Below are positions 55,231 to 64,000 of a stretch of DNA of 64,000 nt, in pieces. The notes under the pieces are model-generated. The model did not search any database and had not been told where the DNA came from. It worked only from the letters and a program-made list of their open reading frames with translations. A program made the position numbers and the translations under genes. The stretch's first letter is position 1. Each line of letters starts with the position of its first letter. Source of the DNA: Novosphingobium sp. PC22D (GTDB lineage Bacteria; Pseudomonadota; Alphaproteobacteria; Sphingomonadales; Sphingomonadaceae); contig NZ_MWMO01000001.1 of NCBI RefSeq assembly GCF_002556635.1, positions 186,001 to 250,000 of the forward strand, read 5' to 3'.

Positions 55231-56466
55231 TTGTCGGGGATCGCGGTTCGCCAGACTGAAATCGGACTCGCGGGCGACGTCGCCGCGATCGAAGCGCAGC
55301 AGCCCGATCCCACGACGCCGCTGGTCTCGGCGATCATTCCCTGCCTCAACGAGGAAATGTCGCTCGGCATCTGCATCGCCAAGGCGCTAAACGCCTTCAA
55401 GGCGGAGGGCATTCACGGCGAAGTCGTGGTCGGCGACAACGGTTCGACCGACCGCTCGATCGAGATCGCGCGCTCGATGGGGGCGCGGGTCGTGCACCAG
55501 CCGGTGCGCGGCTACGGCGCGGCGATCCAGGCGGCCGCGAACGCGGCGCGCGGCAAGTATCTGGTCATGGCCGATGCCGACGATTCCTACGACTGGTCCG
55601 AGATCGGCCGCTTCGTCGACGCGCTCGAAGCCGGGGCGGATCTGGTGATGGGCAATCGCTTCGCCGGGGGGATCGAGCCCGGGGCGATGCCGCCGCTGCA
55701 CCGCTATTTGGGCAATCCCGTACTCTCGACCGTGGGGCGCGTGCTCCACCGCTCGTCGATCGGCGACTTCCATTGCGGCATGCGCGGCTTCACCCGCGAG
55801 GCCTTCGAACGGATCGGCGCGCGCTCGCCGGGCATGGAATTCGCCTCCGAAATGGTGATCAACGCGCATCGGGCGGGGCTCAGGATCGGCGAAGTGCCGA
55901 CCCGGCTCTATCCCGACAAGCGCGGCCGCCCGCCGCACTTGCGCTCGTTCCGCGATGGCTGGCGGCACCTGCGGCTGCTGATCGCACACGCGCCCGACAT
56001 GCTCTACCTCGCGCCGGGCCTTGCCCTGCTGGCGCTCGGCATCGTCGGTCTCGCGGCGTTGGCGGGCGGGCCGATCACGATTGGCGGGCAGTATTTCGGC
56101 ATCCACTTCGTCGCGCTTTCGACCACCGCGACGCTGATCGGTCTGACCGCGATCCTGCTGGGAGCGCTCGCGAAAGTGGCGATCGCGATCTATCATCCGG
56201 TCGAGACGAGCCGTTTCGTGGCCTGGCTGTCGGTGGGAAGGCCGCTCGAGTGGCTGCTCGCGACCGGGACCGCTTGCGCCGTCACCGGTTTCACAGCCGA
56301 CGCCTACCTCGCGTTCCGCTGGGCCCTCGTCGGCGGCGGGATGGAGCAATCGATTCACCTCGTTTTCGTGACGACCACCCTGTGCGTCGGCGGAGTGACG
56401 ATGGTACTGTCCAGCTTCGTGCTGAAGCTGCTGCTGGACAGCCTGAGAAACCCCAATGGCCGATGA
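55231..56466 (+). CDS. Family 2 glycosyltransferase with membrane tail (polyprenyl-phosphate type)
   Basis: A 411-residue protein read from TTG 55231, preceded by GGAGG with suitable spacing. The GT2 domain (about 30-260) has VSAIIPCLNEEMSLG, VVGDNGSTDRS, and the DxD in MADADDSYDW. Four hydrophobic helices follow (MLYLAPGLALLALGIVGLAAL to the end). This layout matches polyprenyl-phosphate glucosyl/mannosyl transferases that supply GT-C enzymes such as the neighbour. It overlaps the next gene by 11 bases. Confidence 0.9.
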   Translation: MSGIAVRQTEIGLAGDVAAIEAQQPDPTTPLVSAIIPCLNEEMSLGICIAKALNAFKAEGIHGEVVVGDNGSTDRSIEIARSMGARVVHQPVRGYGAAIQAAANAARGKYLVMADADDSYDWSEIGRFVDALEAGADLVMGNRFAGGIEPGAMPPLHRYLGNPVLSTVGRVLHRSSIGDFHCGMRGFTREAFERIGARSPGMEFASEMVINAHRAGLRIGEVPTRLYPDKRGRPPHLRSFRDGWRHLRLLIAHAPDMLYLAPGLALLALGIVGLAALAGGPITIGGQYFGIHFVALSTTATLIGLTAILLGALAKVAIAIYHPVETSRFVAWLSVGRPLEWLLATGTACAVTGFTADAYLAFRWALVGGGMEQSIHLVFVTTTLCVGGVTMVLSSFVLKLLLDSLRNPNGR

Positions 56467-57799
56467 AGGTGCGACGGACGAATTGACGAGGGCGGGCGAG
56501 CCGCGAGTCACCGTCGTCGTCGTGGCGCGCAACGAGGCGCAGCGGATCGGGGCCTGCATGGCTTCGCTCTCCGTGCAGGACTTCGGCGCGTTCGAGACGA
56601 TCCTGGTCGATGACGGTTCGACCGACGCCACCGTCGCTCTCGCCAGGCAGGCGCTGCCTTCGCTGCGCGTGATTTCCAGCCCCACGCGCTCGATCAGCCG
56701 CAACCGCGACATCGGCTGGCGGGCGGGCAGGGGCGAGTTCGTCGCCTTTCTCGACGCGGACTGCATTGCGCCGCCTCACTGGCTCACCAGCCTGGTGCGC
56801 GCGGCCGAACGGACGGGGGCCGCCGCGACCGGAGGCGGCAACGTGCCGCCGGCGGAAACCTCGCCGCACTATGCGGCGCTGGCGCTGATGCTCGATACCT
56901 TTGTCGGCTCGCGCGGTTCGGTGCAGGGCAAGGTGCCGCGCGAGGGCGCCTTCGTCGCGCATCTGCCGGGGCTCAACGTGTTGATCCGCCGCGACGCGCT
57001 CGAGATCGTCGGCGGCTTCGATCCGCGTTTCGCGCGCATGGGCGAGGACGTCGATCTTTCGATCCGGCTGCGCAACCTCGGCTTCGTGCTGCGGGTCGAG
57101 CCGGAGGCCACCGTGATCCATCGCCAGCGCGCCGACCTGCGCGCGTGGACGCGCAACATGCGCGCTTACGGACGGGGCCGGACCTGGCTGCTGCGCCGCC
57201 ATCCCAACGCGATGTCGCCGCTGTTCCTGCTGCCGCCGCTGACATTGCTAGCCTTGCCGGTCTATGTGCCGGCGATCGCCGCCTACGCAGGTTGGGTCGC
57301 GCTGCGTGGCGGCAGGCCCGGACTGTGGCCGCGTGTCGCCGCGCTGTTCGGCGCGACCCACCTCGCCTACGGGCTCGGCCAGATCGAGGGGCTGTTCGTG
57401 CGCGGTGACAATCGCGAGGCGATGCGACGCCCACGGCGGCTCGTGGTTCTCGCTGCGCCCGGGCCGGCGGCGGACCGCGCGGCGATCGAGCCGCGACTGT
57501 GCGAGGCGGCGCGATCCGCGTGCGGCGTGGAGAGCGGGCGATGCGACGTCTATCTCGGCACTCTCGGCAAGGCGGGGCTCGATCTGCGCCCCGTGCCCGA
57601 AGGCGCGCGGGCGCGGGCCATGCTGATCGACGCGATGTTCGGATCATCGGCGGCGCGGCCGCGCCGGGTCGGCGGAGCGATGCTGCGCATGACGGCGCTG
57701 TTCGTCTCGGCCATGCTGCGTTGCCGCTGCCTTGTCCTGCCAAGCCCCCCCGCCGCGCGTGACCCGCATCGCGCGCTGGTCTCGCATCGCGCCGACTGA
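56456..57799 (+). CDS. Family 2 glycosyltransferase with C-terminal extension
   Basis: A 447-residue protein: VTVVVVARNEAQRIGACMASL, ILVDDGSTDATV, the DxD in AFLDADCIAPPHW, and GGFDPRFARMGEDVDLSIRL, typical of a processive or branching GT2. Two hydrophobic segments near 265-300 may anchor it. The last 130 residues are Arg/Ala-rich and match nothing I recognise. It overlaps the upstream GT2 gene, so the two are co-translated. Confidence 0.88.
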   Translation: MADEGATDELTRAGEPRVTVVVVARNEAQRIGACMASLSVQDFGAFETILVDDGSTDATVALARQALPSLRVISSPTRSISRNRDIGWRAGRGEFVAFLDADCIAPPHWLTSLVRAAERTGAAATGGGNVPPAETSPHYAALALMLDTFVGSRGSVQGKVPREGAFVAHLPGLNVLIRRDALEIVGGFDPRFARMGEDVDLSIRLRNLGFVLRVEPEATVIHRQRADLRAWTRNMRAYGRGRTWLLRRHPNAMSPLFLLPPLTLLALPVYVPAIAAYAGWVALRGGRPGLWPRVAALFGATHLAYGLGQIEGLFVRGDNREAMRRPRRLVVLAAPGPAADRAAIEPRLCEAARSACGVESGRCDVYLGTLGKAGLDLRPVPEGARARAMLIDAMFGSSAARPRRVGGAMLRMTALFVSAMLRCRCLVLPSPPAARDPHRALVSHRAD

Positions 57800-57803
57800 G
57801 CGG

Positions 57804-57828
57804 GCGGGGCCGCGCGGTCAGGCCCCGC
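57804..57828. terminator. Hairpin between convergent glycosyltransferase genes
   Basis: GCGGGGCC (57804-57811) and GGCCCCGC (57821-57828) pair perfectly around a 9-base loop, exactly in the 28-base gap between two convergent genes. There are no clear T-runs. Confidence 0.5.
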
Positions 57829-59471
57829 TACCGATTTCCGCCCGTGTCGCCGGCGCGCGTCAGCGCGATGCCCTGCCGCTCGAACCATGCGAGATAGGCT
57901 GCCACCGAGGCGTGGGTGGTGAGATCGTAAAACGCGCCCGCATCCCGGTCGACCGTCCACAACAGGCGCATGGCGCCGTCGAGGTGGCCTGCCTCGGCCG
58001 GGACGGTGAGCCTGGCCATGGCGCGTCGCACGTCGAAACGGGCGAAATAGGCCGCGATCTCGGCGCTTTCGCTCACGCCCCGGCGCGCGGCCCAGTTGAG
58101 CAGGTCGCGTTGCGCGTCGAGCGGCCAGCGGACCCGCGCGCGCGCGGTTGCGCAGCGGTCGCGCGCGGCGTGGATCAGTTCGGGCAGGTCGGGAAGATCG
58201 AGCCATTCGACTGCCTCGGCCGTGCAGCCGGAACAGGCGCAGGCATCGGATTCGAGAGCGGCCGGCGGGCGCCCCGCGCGGCTTTCCTCGGCTTTCTCGT
58301 CGGGCGCCCTGGCCGGGCCGATCCCGGCATCGGCCAGGGCGTCGGCCAGCTTCGCGGCGATCGCGGTCGTCGAGAATTCGGCGCGAAACCGCGTTCGTAC
58401 CGCGCGCGCGGCTTCGCGGCGGGCCTGTTCGTCGAGCAGGATCGCGGCCGCCGCGCGCGCGGCGTTGACCGGGTTCGAGCCGGCGGGACCCGTGCCGCGA
58501 TCGGGCGATGCGGTGCCCGGCATTCTTGCCTCGACGCGCGCAGCACCGGCGAGCGCGGGCAGGCCGAAGCCCATGCTCTCGATCAGCGACGAGGACTGTG
58601 TCTCGTAAGTTCGCATCGACCAGAACAGGTCGCACTCTCGAAAGACGGTGGCGAGGGCCTCGGTCGAGAGGCGGGGATGGAAAAAGATCCGTTCGGCATG
58701 GCCCAGTTCTCCGGCGAGCCCGAGAAGCCGGCCGAGATAGTCGGAATGCTCGGGCGGATGGCGGCCGATGATATTGAGGGCGAGCGGCACGCGGGCCTTG
58801 TCGACAAGCCGAGAGAAGGCGCGGATCAGCGCCTCGTAGTTCTTGCTCGGCTCGACCGTCCCGACCGCGAGCACGTTCATCGCGCCGCGATCGAGCGAGA
58901 TCCGCGCGCCCGGGTCCGGCGCCGCCGCGCTCAGCGCGTCGAACTGGTGGAAGCATGGCACCGTCGCGATCTCGCGCGCGTCGATGCCGATCTCGACCAG
59001 ATCGCGGACCTGTTCGGGCGCGGCGCACAGGAACAGCGCGACATCGATTTCGGCAAGAATGCGCAAGGTCCTGCGCGCGTGCCCGGCCGCGCGCGACGCC
59101 TTGAGGCTGAACATCCCCAGCCTGTCCGGCGGAACCACGCCATGATAGCGCACGAGCTTGATGCAGTTGAGCCTGCGGAACGCGGAAAGCGCGGCGGGCG
59201 AGGTCCTGCGGTCGAAGTGGAGCACGGCGAGATCGTCGCTTCGGCTGAGCAGCAGCGGCGCGTCGGCATGGTGCCAGGTCCGGCTTTTCTCCGGACCATC
59301 CGAGCCGTCGGTGAAGACGTGGCCCTCGCAGTCCAAACTCTCGAAATGCGCGAGCATGCCCGCGCCGTCACGTCCCGCCCGGGAATGGTCGAGACCCGCG
59401 CCGAGGAACAGGCCCAGGCGGCGCGGGCGCTGCCAGCGTTCGGGCGCGCGCGGCCTCTTTGCCTCAGGCAT
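57828..59471 (-). CDS. GT4-type glycosyltransferase with an extra C-terminal region
   Basis: A 547-residue protein. The GT-B core (about 15-390) includes LGLFLGAGLDHSRAGRDGAGMLAHF, MNVLAVGTVEPSKNYEALIRAFSRL and the donor region SMRTYETQSSSLIESMGFGLPALAGAARVEARMPG. Residues about 400-547 are not part of a usual GT4 enzyme; they hold a CACSGC cysteine cluster and a helical Arg-rich section (RRGVSESAEIAAYFARFDVRRAMARL). It overlaps the end of the upstream GT gene by 8 bases. Confidence 0.85.
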   Translation of the reverse strand: MPEAKRPRAPERWQRPRRLGLFLGAGLDHSRAGRDGAGMLAHFESLDCEGHVFTDGSDGPEKSRTWHHADAPLLLSRSDDLAVLHFDRRTSPAALSAFRRLNCIKLVRYHGVVPPDRLGMFSLKASRAAGHARRTLRILAEIDVALFLCAAPEQVRDLVEIGIDAREIATVPCFHQFDALSAAAPDPGARISLDRGAMNVLAVGTVEPSKNYEALIRAFSRLVDKARVPLALNIIGRHPPEHSDYLGRLLGLAGELGHAERIFFHPRLSTEALATVFRECDLFWSMRTYETQSSSLIESMGFGLPALAGAARVEARMPGTASPDRGTGPAGSNPVNAARAAAAILLDEQARREAARAVRTRFRAEFSTTAIAAKLADALADAGIGPARAPDEKAEESRAGRPPAALESDACACSGCTAEAVEWLDLPDLPELIHAARDRCATARARVRWPLDAQRDLLNWAARRGVSESAEIAAYFARFDVRRAMARLTVPAEAGHLDGAMRLLWTVDRDAGAFYDLTTHASVAAYLAWFERQGIALTRAGDTGGNR

Positions 59472-61833
59472 GGGCCAGTCCCAGTGCGCCCAGCAGCGAT
59501 TCGCGGAATTGCCCTAGCGAGTTGCGCCGGGCGAGAATCGCATGGAGCGCGCGCTGGCGGCGAAGCACCTCGTCGCGCTGCGAGATCGCGAACTCGAGCT
59601 TGGCGACGAAGTCCTCGATGTCGAGCGGGGCGCAAAGCAGCAGTTTGTCGCTGTCCTTGCCGCAGATCTCGACGATCGTGGGCAGGCGCGTCGCCACCAC
59701 CGGCGCGCCGTATTCCATCGCTTCGAGCACTTGCGGCGGGAAATTCCCTTCGAGCGTCGAGGTCAGGATCAGCGCGCGGGCTCGCTCGTAAAGATAGCGC
59801 ATCGCGCTCTCGTCGATCCGCGAGAGGAAGGTGATATGACTCAGCACGCCCAGTTCGACCGCGAATTCGTGGACGCCCGGAACCGAATGCAGACTGCCGG
59901 TGAGCACGAGCGTCAGGTCGGGGCGGTGCGCGCGCATGCGCTCGAAGACCTGAAGCAGGAAGCGGAACTGCTTGTTCGGGCGATTGGCGGTCGGATAGAA
60001 CAGGAACGGGCGGCCGCCCAGGCTCTCGCGCAACATCTCGCGCCCCATCGGAGTGACGTCGCCGACGCGCTGCTTGCCCATCAGCGGCAGCGGCGCGACC
60101 ACGACCTTGTCGTCCTCTTGGCGCGATAGGAAGCCGGCGTCGGGCAGATACCCGCGCGTGAACTGCGAGTTGGTCAGGATCGCGCGCGATCGCTTCGCGA
60201 TCGCCTGGCCGATCCGCAGGTTCTCGCGATCCTTGTCCGCGCTCACGTCGAAGACCTGGTCGGGCATCAGGTGGGGGAAGTAGTCGGGCAGGTAGATGAT
60301 CGTCTCGCACGTCGCGAGCAGCGCTTCGGGGAAGAGGTAGTAGTGCGGCACGATCAGCCGGTCGGTGGCGCGCAAGTCGGCGTTGATCGCCTCGACCAGC
60401 GCCAGGCGCGCCAGCATCATGTCCGCTTCCTGGGGCGCATCTTCGGTCTCGAGCGCGAGGATCGAGAGCCGCCCGGCGGCGATCGCATCGGCGAAGAAGT
60501 CCTGAACGACGGGCTGCGAAGCGCGCGTCGCGGTCACACAGACATGCGCGTCGCCCTCGTCGCACAAGGCGCGCACCATCAGATCCACGACGCGGGGAAT
60601 GCCCTCGAAGGCATAGGCGCGTCCGTTGACGTAGCCGAACAGCCCGTCGACGTGGAGCAGGATGAACACACGCGGCGTCCGCGCGTCGAGGCTTTCCAGA
60701 AGCCGGGCGGTGTCCGCTCCGGCGGCGGCGGCCGCTTGCCGCGATGGTGCGCGCGCCGTCGTCTCACAGGCGGGTTCGGCCGGGCCCTCGGGTGACAGCA
60801 GGCGAGAGAATGCCTCGCGGAACCTGGGAACGACATGCGCGCGGTCGTAGCGCCGCCGCACGGGCTCCTGCGCCGCGAGCACGTCATCGACGAAGGCGCG
60901 GTCGCCGTCGAGCAGGCGGCGCATCTTCAGTTCGGCTTCGAGCCGGTCGGCGCATTGTCCCGGAGCTTGGTCGTCGAAGAACCGCGCGAGCAGCGAGCCG
61001 GGGCGGAACAGCACCGGGCCGCCGATTTCCATGAACTCGATCGGCGGCAGGTAGCAGACCCGATCGCGGTAGTTGTAGAAATAGCCCTTCGCCGTGGCGA
61101 GGCGGTCGAGAAAGGTGTGGCGGCTCAGCGCGCCGACGATCCGTCCGTCGGCCGGAATGCTGCGCTGCGGACCGTAAATGCGGAAGACGCGGTGCGGAAA
61201 TTCGGCCGCGAAGGCCGAATAGGCATGCGCGTAGTACGGATTTTCGATGTTCGGAATGCTGGTGGCGATTTCCTCGCGCAGATGCGCCGAGCGACCCCAC
61301 TGGCGCGAATGGGCGAAAACCTCGTCGGGGATCTGATAGGGCACGATCTCGGTGCAGCGGTCGCGAAACCACTGCTGCTCGTTCTCGATCGATTCGGCGG
61401 CGAAGGGCACGATCGCGAAGTCATCACGCTCGACGATCTTCGGCCAGAGCCCCATCTGGCACAGCACTTCGGACAGGACGAAGTGCTGCCCGTACGTCCG
61501 GTAGATGATCCGTCCTTCGTAGCTGTCGAGCATCGATTTGAGCCAGTGCTCGCTGATCGTCACGACCACCGCGTCGAAGAAGGCATTGACGATCTCGGTT
61601 ATGCGCGGCGTGAACGCGGCATAGAAGAAGTTGAACGCCATGAGTTCGGCGAAGATCTCGCGCGGCAGCGTGGTCGGCTGGTTGAGATCGGGTTCGCGGT
61701 GGATCGACTGGTCGAAGACGTCGGAAAGATAGGGCGGATTGAAGACCTCGTAGCCCATGGCCCGCAGCAGCGGCAGTTCGGTCGTGTTGAGGACCTTGTG
61801 CGAGCCGAGCCAGAAGATGCGCTGCGCGGTCAT
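59464..61833 (-). CDS. Large glycosyltransferase with two GT-B-like halves
   Basis: A 789-residue protein. The C-terminal half (about 390-789) is a clear GT4 enzyme: FLFYPTANRPNKQFRFLLQVFERM, LVLTGSLHSVPG, and the E-x7-E donor motif in STLEGNFPPQVLEAMEYGAPVVATRLP. The N-terminal 340 residues look like a second GT-B-type module (QRIFWLGSHKVLNTTELPLLRAMGYEV ... GYFYNYRDRVCYLPPIEFMEIGGPVLFRPGSLLARFF) without a clear family. Two sugar-transfer steps by one chain are possible. It is preceded by the TPR gene on the same strand with a one-base gap. Confidence 0.82.
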   Translation of the reverse strand: MTAQRIFWLGSHKVLNTTELPLLRAMGYEVFNPPYLSDVFDQSIHREPDLNQPTTLPREIFAELMAFNFFYAAFTPRITEIVNAFFDAVVVTISEHWLKSMLDSYEGRIIYRTYGQHFVLSEVLCQMGLWPKIVERDDFAIVPFAAESIENEQQWFRDRCTEIVPYQIPDEVFAHSRQWGRSAHLREEIATSIPNIENPYYAHAYSAFAAEFPHRVFRIYGPQRSIPADGRIVGALSRHTFLDRLATAKGYFYNYRDRVCYLPPIEFMEIGGPVLFRPGSLLARFFDDQAPGQCADRLEAELKMRRLLDGDRAFVDDVLAAQEPVRRRYDRAHVVPRFREAFSRLLSPEGPAEPACETTARAPSRQAAAAAGADTARLLESLDARTPRVFILLHVDGLFGYVNGRAYAFEGIPRVVDLMVRALCDEGDAHVCVTATRASQPVVQDFFADAIAAGRLSILALETEDAPQEADMMLARLALVEAINADLRATDRLIVPHYYLFPEALLATCETIIYLPDYFPHLMPDQVFDVSADKDRENLRIGQAIAKRSRAILTNSQFTRGYLPDAGFLSRQEDDKVVVAPLPLMGKQRVGDVTPMGREMLRESLGGRPFLFYPTANRPNKQFRFLLQVFERMRAHRPDLTLVLTGSLHSVPGVHEFAVELGVLSHITFLSRIDESAMRYLYERARALILTSTLEGNFPPQVLEAMEYGAPVVATRLPTIVEICGKDSDKLLLCAPLDIEDFVAKLEFAISQRDEVLRRQRALHAILARRNSLGQFRESLLGALGLAHA

Positions 61834-61834
61834 C

Positions 61835-62332
61835 TCACAGGCTCGCGGCGGTCTCGACGAGCCGGGCGAACGAATCGTCCGGCTTGGTTCGCTCGCGCAG
61901 GGCCTGGAAACGAGCTTCCTTCTCGCCTTCGGGCCCCATCCGGGCGAGCGCGGCGAGAATGCGCTGGTGGGCGCCGGTGGCGACGAGCGGATCGTCGCTG
62001 CCCAGAAGGAGCGCGCGGGAATAGTGCTCCCTCGCCTCGGCCTCGGCGCCGCGAACCGTCGCGAGGTGGCCGAACGAGAGATGGAGGTCGGGATCGTCGG
62101 GAGTCAGCGCGAGCGCCGAACGATAGGCGCGTTCGGCGGCGTCGAGCTGTCCGGTCTCCTTGCGCATGTGCCCGAGCTGAATCCAGTAGGCCGGTTGCGT
62201 CGGGTCGAGCCAGAGCCCCAGGCGATAGAAGCGCGCCGCCGCCGCGTGATCGCGCCGTTCGTCGCGGGCCCGGTCCCCGCGCGCGAAGGCCAGCCGCGCC
62301 AGCCGTACCGCGAACGGGCCGGGCTCGCTCAC
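61835..62332 (-). CDS. TPR-repeat protein in the polysaccharide locus
   Basis: A 165-residue protein starting at GTG 62332, whose GTGA overlaps the upstream stop. It has about three TPR-like units: AAARFYRLGLWLDPTQPAYWIQLGHM, LDAAERAYRSALALTPDDPDLHLSFGHL, and AEAREHYSRALLLGSDDPLVATGAHQ. TPR proteins in glycan loci often hold glycosyltransferases together. There is no signal peptide. Confidence 0.75.
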   Translation of the reverse strand: MSEPGPFAVRLARLAFARGDRARDERRDHAAAARFYRLGLWLDPTQPAYWIQLGHMRKETGQLDAAERAYRSALALTPDDPDLHLSFGHLATVRGAEAEAREHYSRALLLGSDDPLVATGAHQRILAALARMGPEGEKEARFQALRERTKPDDSFARLVETAASL

Positions 62333-63336
62333 GTCGTTTCCCGGCAATGGACGCCGCGCCAGTAGTCGAGCAGTTCCTCGATCGTCTGCTCGATCGGGAT
62401 CGTCGGACTCCAGCCGCAGAACTTGCGGAGTTTTTCGGCGCTGCCGCGAATCTCGGCGATCTCGCCAGAACGCAGCGCGGCGGGATCGATCTGGGTGCGA
62501 AAGCGGCACGTCGACCGATCGCGGAACATCGTGATGAGATCCATGATCCGCCACGACCGGCCCGACGCGATGTTGAAGGTGTTGTCCGCTCCGGCCTCGC
62601 CGCCCCGGGCCAGACGGTGCGCGGCCCCGATGAGCCGGAGATAGGCGGCGCAGACGTCTTCGACGTTGAGGAAATCGCGCGAGGCGCCGACGTTGCCCAT
62701 CTGAAGCACCGCGGCGCTGTCGCCCTGCTCGATCCGCGCGACCTGGCTGGCGATCCTGGGCAGCACGAAATCGGTCTGCTGGCCGGCGCCGGTGTGATTG
62801 AACGGGCGCGCGACGATGAGCTGGCCGCTCGGCGGAACGATCTTGCGCAAGTCCGTCTCGGCGGCGGCCTTGGCCTCGCCGTAGGGGCCCTCGGGGAGCG
62901 TGGCCGAAGTTTCGTCGGCGACGCTCGAGCGGAACGTGTCTCCATAGACTTCGGCGGAGGAGACGAACAGGAAGGTCGCCTCGCGGGCGTGCCGGGCGAC
63001 GGCTTCGGCGAGCGAAAGGGTGCAGGCGTGGTTGATCGCCCAGGTCGCCTCGGCCTCGGCGTGGCCGCGCTCGACCGAGGATTGCGCGGCGAGATGCAGG
63101 ACGAGGTCCGGGCGGCAATCCGCGACCACGCGATCGAGCGCGGGGCCATCGCGCAAGTCGCAGTCGAACACGCGCCAGCGCTCGTTCGCGAGGGCCGGCG
63201 TCGCGTCGCCGTCGGCCGCGTCCTTGGCGATCGCGAACAGTTGCGCGTCCGGCAGCGCGGGCTCCAGCAGCCGGGCGAGACGGCCCCCGGCAAAGCCGGT
63301 GCCGCCGGTCAGCAGGACCCGCGCGAAGCCCGTCAC
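62329..63336 (-). CDS. rmd: SDR-type nucleotide-sugar reductase, probably GDP-6-deoxy-D-mannose reductase
   Basis: A 335-residue extended SDR enzyme: LLTGGTGFAGGRLARLL (NAD(P)-binding), VLHLAAQSSVERG, FVSSAEVYG, and catalytic Y-G-E-A-K. It is next to gmd, whose product GDP-4-keto-6-deoxy-mannose is its expected substrate, giving GDP-D-rhamnose. An alternative is a GDP-L-fucose or other NDP-sugar enzyme. A 4-base overlap links it to the TPR gene. Confidence 0.75.
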   Translation of the reverse strand: MTGFARVLLTGGTGFAGGRLARLLEPALPDAQLFAIAKDAADGDATPALANERWRVFDCDLRDGPALDRVVADCRPDLVLHLAAQSSVERGHAEAEATWAINHACTLSLAEAVARHAREATFLFVSSAEVYGDTFRSSVADETSATLPEGPYGEAKAAAETDLRKIVPPSGQLIVARPFNHTGAGQQTDFVLPRIASQVARIEQGDSAAVLQMGNVGASRDFLNVEDVCAAYLRLIGAAHRLARGGEAGADNTFNIASGRSWRIMDLITMFRDRSTCRFRTQIDPAALRSGEIAEIRGSAEKLRKFCGWSPTIPIEQTIEELLDYWRGVHCRETT

Positions 63337-63391
63337 CGCGCGCGCCCCTCCGGCCCCTTCCCGGAGCGCCGTGTGATGGACGAGGAGGCGG

Positions 63392-64000
<609 letters not shown>

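Overview
This is a GC-rich (about two-thirds G+C by eye) bacterial chromosome segment that fits the Alphaproteobacteria, most likely the Sphingomonadales (Novosphingobium/Erythrobacteraceae type). The pointers are an HrcA/CIRCE-controlled groESL, a DUF4167 protein, a two-domain CDC48-type AAA ATPase, an lptB-rpoN pair, an NHEJ (ku/ligD) operon, and a Proline-rich TonB paralogue. The genus is inference. I see no rRNA, tRNA, CRISPR array, prophage or intact insertion sequence. Most of the window is ordinary chromosomal coding sequence with small gaps.

Layout. 1-5 kb: the 3' end of a MATE exporter gene, groES-groEL behind a textbook CIRCE operator, a class A beta-lactamase-like hydrolase with Asp at the Glu166 position, an NTF2-like protein and an Ala/Asp-rich lipoprotein. 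5-13 kb: polA, an MscS channel, an ABC-F ATPase and a CDC48-like AAA ATPase, then a 460-bp gap with a strong orphan terminator and a candidate small RNA. 13.6-18 kb: a universal stress protein, the two subunits of a 3-oxoacid CoA-transferase, glutathione peroxidase, and metK behind an operator-like palindrome. 18-29 kb: lnt, a DUF4167 protein, the overlapping hisS-prfA-prmC set, an M61 peptidase, inorganic pyrophosphatase, a PmbA/TldE-like protein and small exported or membrane proteins.

29-37 kb: lptB-rpoN, a TonB-like protein, a small ORF that may be a tonB remnant, then ku - MgtC/SapB-like gene - ligD. The ku ribosome-binding site is embedded in a 22-bp hairpin. A Crp/Fnr-type regulator follows, facing a possible site of its own family. 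37.6-43 kb: a tightly overlapping coxG-like/FAD/2Fe-2S/molybdenum-hydroxylase operon. Its large subunit lacks the CO-dehydrogenase cysteine loop and carries an extra C-terminal beta-rich domain. A META-domain lipoprotein follows.

43.4-52.1 kb is the most striking block: three overlapping genes for an exported CHAT (caspase-like) protease, a 1475-residue two-partner-secretion exoprotein with about 27 acidic Gly/Ser/Asp repeats and a cysteine pair only at its C-terminus, and its TpsB outer-membrane transporter. This looks like a protease-coupled type Vb secretion system.

52.1-64 kb is a surface-polysaccharide locus: several glycosyltransferases (one with two GT-B-like halves), a polytopic GT-C-like protein, two GT2 enzymes, a TPR protein, and gmd plus an rmd-like reductase, suggesting a GDP-6-deoxyhexose such as GDP-D-rhamnose. 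The TPS operon next to this locus suggests a chromosomal neighbourhood devoted to the cell surface.
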